Source of the DNA: SAR324 cluster bacterium
GTDB taxonomy: Bacteria; SAR324; NAC60-12
Length of the DNA: 64,000 bases
Direction of reading: 5' to 3'
NCBI GenBank assembly: GCA_028281495.1
Contig: JANQJU010000029.1
Span: 124,001-188,000 of the forward strand
The translations under genes were made by a program, and so were the position numbers. The notes below the pieces were generated by a model. That model was not told the origin of the DNA, ran no database searches, and saw only the letters and a list, made by a program, of their open reading frames with translations. Position 1 is the stretch's first letter. Each line of letters opens with the position of its first letter. Below are positions 31,201 to 37,900 of the stretch, in pieces.

Positions 31201-31734
31201 TCACTTAAGCAAACAGGGCTGACTCCTGAAGAAGGTATTGATGTCTTTTGCCGCGCCCTAGAAAGTTCGTTTCCCCAAGTGCTGGTTTCTACTACTGACC
31301 TGGAAAGACGTTTGGAAGCATCTTTCTCAAAGCAGGCCCCAGCCAATCCTACCAAAGATAGTGCCGTCCCTATTATAAATGCTGTGGGATCACACGATAC
31401 CGCAACCCACAACGGGACTAACACGAAACATCCGCGTCCCTATTTGAGCAACGAGTATGCCGAACCCAGAAAGCCTCTCGAACAGACGTTGGTTGAGATT
31501 TGGCAAGAATTGTTGGGGATTCATCCGATTGGAATCCACGATGATTTCTTTGAATTGGGAGGAGATTCACTGTTGGGGACACGAGTTGCGACTCAAGTTC
31601 ATAAAATGTATCGGGCGAAATTGCCGATGCAGGTGCTATTTGACAAGCCTACGATTGCGGAGGTTGCGAGCCATTTAGAAACTGGAGGTATCCCTGAATC
31701 CACTGGCTCAAAACGTATTGAAGAAGAAATATGA
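16042..31734 (+). CDS. Hybrid NRPS-PKS megasynthase 1 (modules 1-4)
   Basis: This 5,230-residue protein assembles the first half of a peptide-polyketide product on carrier-bound intermediates. Domain order (residues): C1 8-440 (HHLLVDG 139-145), A1 463-965, PCP1 (S1020); C2 1076-1510 (HHIISDG), A2 1542-2470 with an N-methyltransferase inserted at about 1990-2400 (ELGCGTG), PCP2 (S2520); C3 2594-3010, A3 3044-3540, PCP3 (S3595); KS 3660-4085 (C3831, H3964, H4004), AT 4190-4490 (GYSIGEY, HAFHS), KR 4834-5020 (GGLGGIG, S4989/S4990, Y5003, N5007), PCP4 (S5176). All active-site residues look intact. It has no thioesterase, so the chain passes to megasynthase 2, whose start lies 13 bases after this stop. 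No epimerase domain is present. Confidence 0.96.
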   Translation: MMTASNLTNAYPLSPMQEGMLFHGIGNPGSGVNMEQIVIELPEALELSLFRKAWDALIQRHDIFRTRFVWQGVTTPIQIVEPEGVLDFQFHDWRQEAESLEAYLYKDRYRDFDLARPTLMRVVVFRMGEAQYRCLWTIHHLLVDGRSFLTAIQEMFSLYEAYCRGESLSLPVFAPFRGYPEWLSQQDFSKAERFWRRNLAGFSEAVPLWVDRPVNRASSGKKPHPQAMFRYRFSEATTGKLKEFAHNHQLTLSTLAQGALALVLSRYGGKNNVVFGAVRACRHTAPGSETMIGPLINSVPMRVQLDPSEPLLPWLKQLRAQWVELREFEHTPLAEIRKWCELPNTTPLFETLFMFDYAEVTHVLNRVYEQQQRTFQVLEQPNLPLNVVFFGERELSLRIEYDSQRFTQDTITRMADHLRVLLEKMVSTPEQRIGQVSLLTESERRKLLTWNQTQTSYPRQKTFVDLFEEQVQRVPEQLALVFEEAKESNLQCLTYRELNTLANQLARHLMTLGVKPDTLVGLCTERSPAFVIGLLGILKAGGAYVPLDPAYPQSRLQFMLEDSQLPVLLTQSHLVERFSEAKSQVVDLDGVHLARMSAGGMDLDGVDLDIERHGGFSENPIRQSEPHHLAYVIYTSGSTGKPKGVLINHQGFTNLSLFLAERFGVTSQSHVLQMSSLSFDASCSEIAISLPHGATLHLAASKKLMPSEDLTKLLSRHEITHVTFPPSVLAQLPCVPLPHLECIVVAGESCPPELIKLWIANGQRIVNGYGPTEATVCVTTAECHPADHPPLIGKPIANTQVYLLDASENLTPIGVPGELCIGGEGVARGYLNRPGLTQEKFVEIELHGERQRVYKTGDLACWQPDGNLRFLGRIDHQVKLRGFRVELGEIEATLTQHEVVQEAVVKVWQGRLAAYLTLSTTSESSLVARELRNWASERLPNYMVPAGYTVMEQLPLTPNGKIDRTALPEPDFTSSGSNSLAGAESLRTEIQIMLCQIWSTVLGRTVNDITTHFFEAGGHSLLATQLVSRIRGAFATEISMDEIFQHPILQDQATWLETQRNQNPLPPLNPASADDLLALSFAQERLWFLDQLVPNSAFYNMPWAFEIKGNLDVVALKNTFQEIIRRHESTRTSFTSHQGKPVLHITPDLVLDLPVIDLSAQNINLAVLPSIGASPEIQHWVSTEAQQTFDLTQAPLLRGKLLHLTPEHHVLLLTMHHIISDGWSVGVLNAEIAALYRAFIQGSASPLPEIAIHYRDFATWQRQWLNGAVQEAQLEYWRTQLRDLPVVDFPTDRPRPAVATYEGACQEVHFSSQLTQALKQLSLRHNASLNMTLLTGFSILLQRYCNQDDIVLGSPIANRIRQEIEPLIGFFVNTLVMRVDLSGNPSGETLLQRVKEMSLNAYRHQDIPFEQIVEELQPERDSSKNPLVQIMFALQNASMGQLGLEGLQVNPIQSDTIMVRFDIEFHLTESEDGIRGMVLYNTGLLDEATILRMVEHYHNLLEGLCTNPEQPISEIRMLSPQEEHQMVVEWNQTQREYPQASIHKIFENQVSQTPDSIALSYDGSQLRYDELNRRANRLAHALQRYGVQTGSVVGLCMERSLELIIAILGILKAGGVYLPLDSSFPDQRLQTMIADAQPELLITGPGGFLPEFSGRIIQVDSHDVEREPDHNLSQRSSLDQLAYINYTSGSTGTPKGIGIPHHGVVRLVFNQNYIDWDHTDRLIHCSNVSFDAATFEIWGALLHGGELVIVSKETALNPHAFHQILQGSGASIFLTVALFNHMIDAIPDAFASMKNVLVGGEVVSVDHIRRALINGAPQRFLNVYGPTEGTTFSTWYEVQLQDAEQVSIPIGYPVHNTTVYVLDPHLNPVPIGVPGELCIGGDGLAQGYLNQPQKTEQVFIPHPFSDTPGAKLYKTGDRVRFRANGAIEFLGRLDRQVKIRGFRIELTEIEHALQQDPRVNQAAVLVQQDPAGEKRLAAYLEWNRSVSFLQEDIQALIEKQVQSWEGIFDDHVYTSENQFEDPLFNTVGWNSSYDGAPIPLPEMKEWANDIVSQVLETQPRRVLELGCGTGMLLFRIAPHCESYEGWDLSQTSLDYIQQQIEVQQIQTKQNVYNQVALKKRMAHQLESLPDNSLDVIILSSVVQYFPHVNYLERVMEQSVRLLRPGGMIFLADLRNFQFMKTFHTSLCLFEAHAGSSTQTIRQQVALQLEKETEFFVDPRFFQTWATQYPQKIGNVRIRLQRGSQHNELTKFRYTAILQAVESQGSPSRIGKVVDNDANEIPRLSDQATVAEIQTYLETHQPETLSLPDLVNARLQQDLLSETLIYQPEGPETVKQLQRELEKVSSVAIDPEHLWQMAETIGYQAEIAWSEHQAGLMDATLIRKDVWQQYRSISRSIENPATAGVSPASKNLPDEQRFTNNPLQSKLSPQLIEAVKADLQQKLPDYMVPSFYVGMDAFPLTPTGKLDRASLVPVEITTLSTENYVAPQTEVEQKIADIWIQILGAEKVGVNNNFFEMGGHSLLATQVVSSIREVFEVEIRLRDFFDTPTIRGLSQHVESSRAANQNLANQNPANQSSAIQGPAMERLVRSTFCDLSFAQERLWFLTQLVPDSAFYNMPMVFQVEGFLDHEALEASFNEIIRRHDSLRTAFVSIDGTPQQKTVPELRLPLPVIRIEDNETEVKRRVLEEATALFDLQQAPLLRASLLQLGNERYVLMITMHHIISDGWSIATFNRELTDLYHAFHQGKPSPLEELPIQYPDYALWQRKWLMGDTLQTQVDYWKKQLKDLPILDLPTDHPRPSVASYQGALQSFQIPHKITAALQVLGNQEGVSLYMTLLAGFNVLMSRYTGQTDIVLGSPIANRTRKELEPLIGFFINTLVVRSDLSGDPSFVELLHRVRNVALEAYAHQDVPFEQLVQSLQPNRDLSRNPLVQITFALQNAPTEAIQLDGLTLKQVFPEKITVRSDMEVHVWEVEGELSGRIYYNTDLFDEETVARLSTHFQVLLEGIVHDPHCRISQLPMLTAAELQQLQRWNQTETPYPQQQTVVDLFETQVQREPDHLAVVFEGLHETQSLTFRELNIQANQLAHHLMSLEVGPDTLVGLYAERSIAFVVGILGILKAGGAYVPLDPAYPKARLQFMLDDSQVPVLLTQTHLRERLPSSKAYIVELDQDRVTDSGENPSRQSGPEHLAYMIYTSGSTGKPKGVLINHRGFTNLSCFQKDEFRITSKSHVLQASSLSFDATCWEFSMSLPHGATFHLTTSEKLIPSKELIDLLHRHQITHAAFPPSVLALLPRVPLPHLECLLVVGEPSSPELIENWISNGQRILNAYGPTEITVCATTFECQSGRQSPPIGKPIVNTQVYVVDHQQQLTPPGVAGELCIGGVGLARGYLNRPELTEEKFVEIEILGKSQKVYKTGDLVCWQPDGNLRFLGRIDHQVKLRGFRIELGEVEATLQQHPSVSQAVAVITDSGTNPLLSAYVTLDDSTSGVLNAGTVGLGNETLGDPEAIRNWLKDQLPEYMIPASITLLDRMPLQPNGKLDRKALPKPKPFRTKLAPANEVPVTGIEQKIAEVWQTVLETEHVGIHDNFFDLGGHSLLMAKVHSKLQPLFGDTLSMVDLFQYPTIHTLAQHMGDAASLSKDSIDSRQVAKSTSKPPAADTEVAIVGLAGRFPGASNVEVFWKNLCNGVESITVFSNEELIKAGIDPELVNDPNYVRASGFLEGIELFDAAFFGYSPKEAKTLDPQHRLFLQCAVEALEHAGYGADAHRGKVGVYAGNGVSTYFMNNLLPHAQLQETVGAFELSIANGNDHLATRTSYKLNLNGPAVTVQTACSTSLVAVHMACQSLRSGDCDIALAGGVTLSAQKSGYLYQPGMILSPDGHCRAFDANAEGTVAGNGVGIVVLKPLSQAVADHDTIYAVIKSSAINNDGSNKVGYTAPSVEGQASVIADAMQDIDYESIGYVEAHGTGTPLGDPIEIAALTQAYRVHTPKTGYCALGAVKTNIGHLDTAAGVAGLIKTALALHHKKRPPSLHFEQPNPKIDFANSPFFVNSELSDWPDHETPRRAAVSSFGIGGTNAHVVLEEAPQTENDLHNNVTPYNFPADASGELLVFSAKTPTALQRTFSNFATYFQENPETRLADVAYTLSVGRKALEYRHAVVCQSTAHAQEVLQRLSVELPDLARQDQTTRRVIFLFSGQGSQYEDMAWGLYQQEPKFREQVDRCAEILKSHLQMDLRSILYPRSEYAEKANNVSPLQQTEFAQPALFVIEYALAKLWMSWGVYPVAMLGYSIGEYVAACVAGVFPLETALALVAIRGQLMQALPEGAMLSVSFPPDELESHPDLSIAVHNGPSQCVVSGTLSAITSLENRLTAQSVECVRLHTSHAFHSPMMQPALESFGKQISQLFQQAVLQPPQIPYLSNVTGTWITAEQATDPDYWKNHLRQTVRLDEGLRTLFSQHSHVFLEVGPGRALTTLVNRHPLKTCDHVSFTSVRHPKDKTEDLLFLRSTLGQLWSAGVTVNWASVYEGPSRHRLALPTYPFEQQRYWIAPPTTMEATPPSPPINHKQPDRADWFYVPGWKFSVPLRAGVPNSTAKRSRHLLFLDTWGLGVRLSQQLGQEGHEVIRVSIGRHWAQTGPNDYALDPTKSEDYDTLFENLLARGWQPDTITHFWTIRPNISPIPKPAVSEWGSLEQTQFLGFYSLLFLAQTLGKQEASNTSSQHAASHTLGQQEPPENVKIVVVSDTLQNVTGEEKLNPEASTVLGPVQVIGQEYSNIACHHVDVVLPDSPSEINLQLLTSLYAELTVPTTDSLVAYRGTRRWVRSIESVRLEARPTSRLREKGVYWITGGLGGIGLTIAEQLATSFQAKLILTGRSPFPPREEWEAWLRSHESTDGISRKIQQFQNWETQGAEIWIASADVADLSQMQTVLSQATQRLGTVQGVIHCAGVPGGGVMQRKAQEVAAQVLAPKVQGTMNLHSLLQDVPLDFLVLCSSLNSVMTTFGQVDYCAANIFLDTYAHYLCSQGIPAISINWEGWQEVGMAVNTEGPQSFRESQRQSLKQTGLTPEEGIDVFCRALESSFPQVLVSTTDLERRLEASFSKQAPANPTKDSAVPIINAVGSHDTATHNGTNTKHPRPYLSNEYAEPRKPLEQTLVEIWQELLGIHPIGIHDDFFELGGDSLLGTRVATQVHKMYRAKLPMQVLFDKPTIAEVASHLETGGIPESTGSKRIEEEI
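22009..23240 (+). other. N-methyltransferase domain embedded in adenylation domain 2
   Basis: The insert sits between motifs A8 and A10. It holds the SAM-binding ELGCGTG (2064-2070), the acidic GWDLS after beta-strand 2, and LLRPGGMIFLADLR. Such inserts methylate the amino nitrogen of the carrier-bound amino acid. Confidence 0.88.
23728..23769 (+). repeat. In-frame 15-bp repeat between PCP2 and C3
   Basis: AACCAAAATCTGGCT, AACCAAAATCCGGCT and a partial third copy encode NQNLANQNPANQSS, a flexible linker. Confidence 0.85.
23818..26940 (+). other. NRPS module 3: C-A-PCP
   Basis: C3 has HHIISDG, A3 the motif YTSGSTGKPKG and FDATCW, PCP3 the GGHSL serine. The pocket reads D, A, W, A, L, V, A, V, C plus Lys. 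The Trp at position 239 resembles Phe codes, but Ala at 278 and Val at 301 are unusual, so the substrate is unassigned (hydrophobic likely). Its product is extended by the following PKS module. Confidence 0.75.
27019..31734 (+). other. PKS module 4: KS-AT-KR-PCP (malonyl, ketoreducing)
   Basis: The KS has TACSTS, EAHGTGT and KTNIGH. The AT carries HAFHS, typical of malonyl-CoA selection. The KR has GGLGGIG and the Ser-Tyr-Asn catalytic set. No DH or ER is present, so the extended amino acid should end as a gamma-amino-beta-hydroxy acid. The carrier has the GGDSL form and then a short acidic tail (RIEEEI) that may dock to megasynthase 2. Confidence 0.88.
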
Positions 31735-31747
31735 ATGAGAATGCCTT

Positions 31748-31912
31748 ATGAACAAGATTCAAGAGTTTTTGTCGCATCTGTATCATGACTTGGACATCAA
31801 AATTTGGGCGCAAGAGGAAAAACTTCGAGTGAACGCTCCAGAAGGTGCGATGACCGATGCATTGCGGGGAGAGCTACGGGCAAGAAAGTCGGAAATTTTA
31901 GAATTCTTCAAA
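31748..31912 (+). other. TubC-type N-terminal docking domain
   Basis: Residues 1-55 (IQEFLSHLYHDLDIKIWAQ, LRVNAPEGAMTD, LRGELRARKSEILEFF) match the TubC N-terminal docking fold, with helices and a short beta pair around the NAP turn. This domain binds a C-terminal peptide of the upstream protein. It sets the order megasynthase 1, then 2. Confidence 0.85.
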
Positions 31913-34900
31913 AACAATCCATTGTGGAATGCGTCGGATCGTGTGTTTTCCGATCCCATTCCACTGTTGCCATTGGACGTTCAAGAGTTTCCTCTCTCGT
32001 TTGCCCAACAACGATTATGGTTTCTGGCACAGTTAGAAGAAGAGGCTGCCTCAGCCACCCAGGCAGCCTATAATATGTCCGCAGCGTTACGTCTCCTGGG
32101 ACCGATTCAACATAGAGCCTTACAGCAGGCACTGGAACATCTCGTTCGACGTCACGACAGCTTAAGATTCCGTTTCTCCGAAACTGCGGGGAGTCCTGCA
32201 ATTCTCAAAACGGAAGCCTATAACCCGTTGACCAAGGTGGACCTCTCCTCAATCTTGAATTCTGGGAATGGTTCAATAACCGTTGGCTCGGAGCCGAATT
32301 CTGATTCAGAAAAGCTCGAATCTGTCATTCATCGTTTTTCCTTCGATCCCTTTGATTTGAAGACGGGGCCGCTCTTCCGCTGCCAGTTGCTGCGTGTCCA
32401 CGATGAAGAACACGTCCTGCTCTTTCAAGCGCATCACATTATTGGGGATGGCTGGTCGATGGGAATTTTGCTGCGAGAGTGGGGGATCTTGTACCGAGCC
32501 TACGTTCGACAAAAGGATTCCTATTTTCAGCCTCCTTTACCAGAACTGCCGATTCAGTATTCGGATTATACGGCATGGCAACGCCGATGGTTGTCAGGGG
32601 AAGTGCTGGAACGTCAATTCGCTTACTGGAAGAACAAGCTGGCAGGAGCATCGGAATTGTTGGAGTTGCCCACGGATTTCCCACGTCCTGCGGTGATGCG
32701 CTATCAAGGAGCGATTCATGTTAGTGAACTTTCGGTTTCGTTGACTCAACGTCTGAAACAGATCGGTCAGCAGCAGGGAACAAGCTTGTTTATGACACTG
32801 TTGGCTCTGTTCAAGGTGCTGCTGTATCGTTACAGCGGACAAAGTGATCTCTTGATCGGAACTCCGGTGGCCAATCGTACCCACTATCAAACCGAAGGTT
32901 TGGTGGGGTTATTCGTCAATACATTGGTATTGCGTACGGACGTATACGGAACCCAAACCTTTGCAGAGTTGCTCCAACAGGTCCGCCAAACATCTCTTGA
33001 AGCATTCAGCCATCAAGACATTCCCTTTGAATACTTGGTGGAGAAACTGAACCCCACCCGCAGCTTGAGTCATTCTCCTCTGTTTCAAGTCATGTTTGCA
33101 TTACAAAATGCGCCTCTCGAAGCCAATGATGTGGAGGGATTGCAAGTTTCCTTCATGAATCAGGAAAGTCGAGTTGCCAAATTTGACCTCACCTTAACCA
33201 TATCAAACCATCACGGCGGTCTTGCTTGTGGTTGGGAATACAATACCGATCTTTTCCGTCCAGAAACCATCGTTCGGATGGGGGAGCACTTTGGTATGCT
33301 GGTAGAAAGTCTGGCTCAGGATGTTCGTCCTTTGGAGGTTTCCGTCGCCCAAATCCCGCTCCTCACGCTTGAAGACATCCAGCAATTGAAAGCTTGGAAT
33401 GACACCCATCTTGGGAATGATGTACTGGGACAACCAGAACCATCAACACCACCGGTCCCACCAATACCATCAACATCATCGGCCCTACCAGCACCATCAA
33501 CACCACCGGTCCTACCAACACCATCGGCACCATTGGCACCTACCACCCCATCAACACCATCAACATTATCGGCATTTACCACCCCATCAAAACAACCATT
33601 GGGGGAGACGGTGATTGATTGGTTCCAAGCGCAGGTGGAACAAACGCCCGACCGCGTTGCTGTCATTTTTGCGGAAGAATCGGAATCTGCTTTGAGATCG
33701 CTTTCTTGGAAGAAGATGCCTCAAGAACTGACCTATCGGGAGTTGAATGCTCATGCTAATCAACTGGCACATTATCTCAGGACATTGGGGGTTGGACCTG
33801 AAACCTTAGTAGGGCTTTGTATGGAGCGTTCCATCGCAATGCTGGTGGGTGTTTTAGGCATTCTGAAAGCCGGAGGCGCTTATGTGCCCTTGGATCCCAA
33901 TTATCCATCACAACGCTTGCAATTCATGCTGGAAGACAGCCAGTTGCCCGTTTTGTTGAGCCAGACACATCTGTTGGAAAAGTTGCCTACATCGAGTGCT
34001 CAGGTGGTGGATTTGGATCGGAGTTGGGATAGTATTTTAAGGGAACCCGCGATGAATCTAGATTCAGAAAGTGGTCCTCAAAATTTGGCTTATGTGCTGT
34101 TCACTTCAGGCTCTACTGGTCGCCCTAAAGGCGTGATGATTGAACACCACAGCACCGCCACGTTGGTCCGATGGGCACAGGCCACCTTTTCTGTGGATGT
34201 GTTAGAGGGAGTGCTGGCTGCCACTTCTCTCAATTTCGATTTATCGGTGTATGAATTGTTCGTGCCGCTGTGTACAGGAGGAACGGTGTTCCTTGTGGAA
34301 AATGCGTTGAGTTTGTCCAGCTTAGGTCATCATCCGATCACGCTGCTCAACACAGTGCCTTCCGCCGCCGCAGAACTGATCCGAATGCAAGGCATTCCAG
34401 CTTCTGTGAAAGTGGTGAACTTGGCCGGTGAACCACTGAAAAAAAAGATCGTGGATGCGCTCTATCGACAGCCGACCATCGAGCGTGTGTATAACTTGTA
34501 TGGCCCTTCAGAAGACACGACGTATTCGACGTATTCACTCGTTCCTAAAGATTCAGAAGCCCCACCCAATATTGGCCATCCGATTGCGAACACCCAAATC
34601 TATATTTTGGATGCCCATCACCAACCGGCTCCAATCGGTGTCCCAGGGGAGCTATGTATTGCGGGGGAGGGATTGGCACGAGGGTACCTCAATCGACCGG
34701 ATCTCACCCAAACTAAATTCATGGAGGTCGAACTCTTTGGGGACCGCCAACGTATTTACAAAACAGGAGATTTAGCTCGGTGGGCCGCTGAAACGGGACA
34801 CTTAGAATATTTAGGGCGTCTGGATCATCAAATCAAACTGAGGGGGTTCCGTATTGAATTAGGAGAAATCGAAACGGCGTTAACCGAACTAGAAACGGTT

Positions 34901-37900
34901 CAAGAGGCGGTGGTCGTGCTTCGTGAGGCATCCTCAGACAACGGGGAGATTTCTCTTCAAACAGTTTCTTCTCAAGCGGCTTCTCCTCAAGCGGCTTCTC
35001 CACAATTGATTGCGTATGTAGCGTTGGTACCATCTGCCACATCATTTTCAATTGAGGAAGCGGTCTCTTTGTTACGTACCGAATTGAAGACTCGACTGCC
35101 AGATTACATGGTCCCGAGCCAATTCATGGTGTTGCCACAGCTCCCTTTGACGCCCAATGGCAAGATCGACCGGAAGGCTTTACCCTTGCCAAATTTTGAA
35201 ATGCCTTCTGAAGATTCACACCCTCTTCAGACTGAAACGGAAAAGGCTCTCGCAACTTTGTGGTCTCAGGTCTTGGGGGTGAAAATTCAAAGTGCCCGCA
35301 GTCATTTCTTTGAAGTCGGTGGGCATTCCTTGTTGGCCACCCAACTGGCGTCCCGAATTCGCGAACGTTTTCAGATTGATATCCCTTTACGACGGTTGTT
35401 CGAACACACCGTTTTACAAGAACAAGCCCAGTGGTTGGATCAACAACAACGTTCCTCACCACTCCCACCCATGGAACCACAAGCCCAAGGCGATCTTTCC
35501 GAGAATCAATCGACTGTATTGTCATTTGCACAGCAAAGGCTCTGGTTTCTGGCAGAATGGGAAAGGGCATTGCAGCAGTCTCAGCAGCATGCTCAATCGA
35601 AGGGATTGGGGGTCTACCACATGCCTTTGGCCTTGAAAATAGTGGGGCAGCTCAATCGGGAGGCTTTGCAACAAGCCCTAGAAACCTTGGTGTTGCGTCA
35701 CGAGGTCCTGCACTCTGCATTTCCCAAAGTGGAAGGGCAAGCGACGGTTCGCAAATTAGCGCCCACGGCGTCATTTACTGCGATTGACTTGACGGATGTC
35801 ACCTCTGCTTCTGATCGGGAAGTTCAGGTGAATAAGTTGATCCAAGACCATGCCTTTGCTCCGTTTGATCTGGCGCAAGGACCGTTACTGAGAGTTCAAT
35901 TGTTGCAGCTCAGCGAGGTGGATCATCGACTGCTATTCAATATTCACCACATCATCAGTGACGGCTGGTCGATGGAGGTGCTCCTGCGAGAATGGAGCCG
36001 CTTATACAATGCCTATTGCCAAAATCCTTTATCCGGCGAAACTCCGGTGGTGAGCTGCTTTAACACTTATGTACAACACGCGGGTTTACCGGAATTGTCG
36101 ATTCAGTATTCCGACTATGCAGCGTGGCAACAAAAATGGCTTTCCAAAGCAGTGCTCGCACGTCAAATGGCGTATTGGAAGGACAAATTAGTCCATACAC
36201 CGGAACTGTTGTCCTTACCGACGGATTTCGCCCGTCCTGCTACCATGCGATACCGAGGTACGTATCAAACCCACTCGTTGACCCCTTCGTTAACCTCCGC
36301 ACTCAAGCAACTGAGTCAGGAACAGGGAGTCACGCTGTTCATGACCTTGCTGACGGCTTTCAAGGTGTTACTCTATCGATACAGTGGCCAAGAAGATATC
36401 CTGGTAGGCACCCCCATTGCGAATCGGCAACAGAAGCAAACGGAAGATTTGATTGGGCTGTTTGTGAACACCTTGGTGTTGCGCAGTCAGATTGATGGAA
36501 CGCAGCCGTTCCTTGAATTGCTGCAACAAGTACGACAAACCGCTTTAGAAGCGTACAGTTACCAAGACCTCCCTTTTGAATACCTAGTGGAGCAACTCAA
36601 TCCTTCCCGCAGCTTGAGCCACTCCCCCTTATTTCAAGTGATGTTCATTTTACAAAATACCCCAAGCGATTCCTTAGATTGGACAGGCTTGGAGGTTTCC
36701 TTTCTCGAACAGGAAAGCCACATCACCAAATTTGATCTCACGCTGAATATAGCGGAGCATGAAGGCCAACTGATCTGTGGCTGGGAATACAACACGGACT
36801 TGTTCCGGTCCGAAACGATTGCCCGAATGGGGGAACGTTTCCAAATCCTCTTAGAAGGTCTGATTGAGCATTCCCAAGTGTCTGTGTCCCAATTACCATG
36901 CTTGGTGCCTTCCGATCTCCAGCAATTGCAGGCTTGGAATCAAACCCAAGCATCTTATCCTTCTGATAAAACCATTGTGGATCTGTTTCAGGCACAGGTC
37001 CAACAACAACCGGATCATCTGGCGGTGGTTTTCGATCCAGGAAGGGATCCCCAAACCTTGACCTATGCCGAGTTGAATGCTCAGGCCAACCGATTGGCTC
37101 GTTATCTCAAGACCCTGGGAGTGGGACCGGAAGTCTTGGTGGGACTTTGTGCGGAACGTTCATTGTCCGTAGTGGTGGGGATCTTAGGAATTCTCAAAGC
37201 GGGTGGGGCGTATGTGCCGCTGGATCCTGCTTATCCACCATCACGGTTGCAATACATGCTGGAAGATAGCCAAGTCCCGGTGTTGCTGAGCCAGACCCAT
37301 CTATTGGAACGCTTGCCTACAAGTGCTGCCCAGATTGTGGATTTGGAAACAGTGGATTTGGAAACAAAAGAAGCATGGGGAGAAACACCTTCTGTCGATG
37401 CTCGCATCGATTCCAACAATGTGGGTTTGGCGGAAAATTTGGTTCGGCAAAGTGGGCCCGAACACTTGGCTTATGTGATTTACACCTCCGGTTCGACGGG
37501 CCGGCCCAAAGGGGTTCTGGTGCAACACCAAGGATTTACCAACTTGGCGACCTTCCAACAACATGCCTTTCAGGTGACAGAGGCAAGCCGTGTGATGCAA
37601 TTTTCTTCGTTGAGTTTTGATGCGTCTTGTTGGGAATTTTCGATGGCACTGGCCAATGGAGCGACCTTCTATCTCAGCACTGCCCATCAGCTCTTGCCGA
37701 CGGATTCGCTGGTCACTTTGCTGAAAAAACACCGGATTTCCCATATCACCTTGCCACCTTCGGCATTGGCAGTATTGCCCCAAGAACCGCTTCCTGATCT
37801 GAAAACAATCATTGTGGCGGGTGAAGCTTGTTCTCCCGAATTGATCGAACGATGGACGGCCAATGGGCAACAATTGGTCAATGGTTATGGTCCGAGTGAA

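Larger units (their letters stand above)
31982..35450 (+). other. NRPS module 5: C-A-PCP
   Basis: The A4 pocket reads D, L, Y, N, N, A, L, T, Y plus Lys. From memory this resembles codes for Ala (as in a microcystin module) or another small residue. The C-A linker is an unusually Pro/Thr/Ser-rich repeat region. The substrate call is tentative. Confidence 0.7.

Noticed and set aside
33399..33614. His/Gln-rich frame at the C4-A4 linker
   Set aside because: It is a shifted reading of the Pro/Thr repeat inside the megasynthase.
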